A DNA stretch of 64,000 bases, from the NCBI GenBank assembly GCA_005888095.1, contig VBKF01000102.1, forward strand, positions 1 to 64,000. The letters are read 5' to 3'. A model generated the notes under the pieces. It searched no databases, had not been told where the DNA came from, and worked only from the letters and a program-made list of their open reading frames with translations. The stretch's first letter is position 1; every line of letters begins with the position of its first letter. Shown in pieces: positions 63,295-64,000 of the stretch. Source of the stretch: Deltaproteobacteria bacterium (lineage in GTDB: Bacteria > Desulfobacterota > Binatia > DP-6). The position numbers and the translations under genes were made by a program.

Positions 63295-64000
63295 TCAGCG
63301 GTAGAGACGCACGGGCAGCGACTCCCTGCGGAACGCCTCGATCTCCCCGCGCCACGAGCGCTCGAGCGCCCGCAGGTCGGCGCCGCTCTCCAGGGCCTCG
63401 CGCACGGCCGGATCGCCGAGCAGCACGTCGATCGGGAGACGATCCGTGACGTACTCGTACGGCGGCTCCTTCCAGGCGAAGTGGGCGCGGTGCTCGGCGA
63501 TGATGTCCTGCACGAGCGCGAGCGTCGTGAGATAGGGACGGAAGGCGGGCCCGTCGGTCACGTGGATCTGGAATCCATGGCAGACCTGGCCGGCCCACTT
63601 GTGGAACGTCGGCTCGAAGGAGTGGTCCCGCAGCACGACGCCCGGCAGCCGGCGGCGCGCGAAGCGCCGGTGCACCGCCCGGATGTCGATCCACGGGGCG
63701 CCGAAGATCTCGAACGGACGCGTTGTCCCGCGCCCCTCCGACAGGTTCGTCCCTTCGAGCAGGACCTGCCCCGGATAGACGACCGCCGTGTCGAAGGTCG
63801 GCATGTTCGGCGATGGCAGCACCCAGGGCAGACCCGTGTCGGGGAAGAGCATGCGCCGCCGCCATCCCTCCGTCCGCACCACGCTCAGCGCGCAGCGGCC
63901 GGGGCAGCGGACGCGGATCCCGTCGCTGCGTCCGCCGGGGCCACCCTCGCCGCCGGCCATCCTCAGGTTGACGAGCGCGGCCAGCTCGCCGAGCGTCAGG
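63295..64000 (-). CDS. namZ: NamZ-like exo-beta-N-acetylmuramidase (DUF1343), partial
   Basis: The frame is open to the right edge, so the N-terminal half is missing; about 234 residues are visible. LTLGELAALVNLRMAG, GLPWVLPSPNMPTFDTAVVY, PGQVLLEGTNLSEGRGTTRP and FEIFGAPWIDI are the hallmark segments of DUF1343, shown in Bacillus subtilis to be an exo-lytic N-acetylmuramidase (NamZ) for peptidoglycan turnover. The C-terminus ESLPVRLYR is complete. Confidence 0.9.
   Translation of the reverse strand, partial: LTLGELAALVNLRMAGGEGGPGGRSDGIRVRCPGRCALSVVRTEGWRRRMLFPDTGLPWVLPSPNMPTFDTAVVYPGQVLLEGTNLSEGRGTTRPFEIFGAPWIDIRAVHRRFARRRLPGVVLRDHSFEPTFHKWAGQVCHGFQIHVTDGPAFRPYLTTLALVQDIIAEHRAHFAWKEPPYEYVTDRLPIDVLLGDPAVREALESGADLRALERSWRGEIEAFRRESLPVRLYR

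Overview
The window is about 70% G+C and densely coded. It comes from a Gram-negative bacterium: apolipoprotein N-acyltransferase, a heptose adenylyltransferase for LPS, an IHF beta subunit, MutS/MutL and a C1.A72 initiator tRNA are all present. Secreted proteins with Thr-rich linkers and Cys-rich modules, three DUF1329 paralogs and F420-type oxidoreductases recall uncultured Deltaproteobacteria-like lineages such as Candidatus Binatia (Desulfobacterota_B). That placement is inference from gene content only.

Region 1 (1-16.9 kb) is rich in accessory, exported proteins: an array of three Cys-rich secreted paralogs (the first cut by the window edge), three DUF1329 proteins, a short-chain dehydrogenase, two tandem beta-propeller proteins, a PQQ-type propeller and a deazaflavin-dependent nitroreductase. 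Smaller genes follow: a 27-aa membrane peptide, a DksA-like zinc-finger protein coupled to a pterin dehydratase, tRNA-Cys, a 54-aa basic protein and a GFA-family protein. Several genes share a TTGAC-centred promoter-like element.

Region 2 (17-36.3 kb) holds NDH-2 and the initiator tRNA. Next is a plus-strand two-kinase/Lnt operon, a DsbA-like isomerase, an LLM oxidoreductase and the lipid II flippase murJ. A minus-strand operon then runs amidase, glnD, xerD, site-2 protease, trpS, scpA, scpB and an rluB-like gene.

Region 3 (36.3-57.3 kb) contains a decayed fatty-acid desaturase tail, a G1-type (eqolisin) peptidase, mutS and a MoxR/VWA pair. A 13-gene minus-strand run follows in transcription order: pgi-mutL-miaA-accA-pheA-hisC-tyrA-aroA-cmk-rpsA-sppA-ihfB-HIT. 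Most junctions overlap by a few bases, so the aromatic amino acid pathway is tied to translation and repair genes.

Region 4 (57.4-64 kb) carries rfaE2, a small membrane protein and rpmB. Next comes the most notable gene: a complete thioredoxin whose first active-site Cys codon is an in-frame TGA, followed at the right distance by a GGUC-loop hairpin. This is a strong candidate selenoprotein (UxxC). After it lie a RES/Xre toxin-antitoxin pair with a palindromic operator, a cytochrome c protein, two secreted proteins of unknown function and a partial NamZ (DUF1343) gene. TGA ends many other genes here (hisC, miaA, aroA and others), so it is not generally reassigned.
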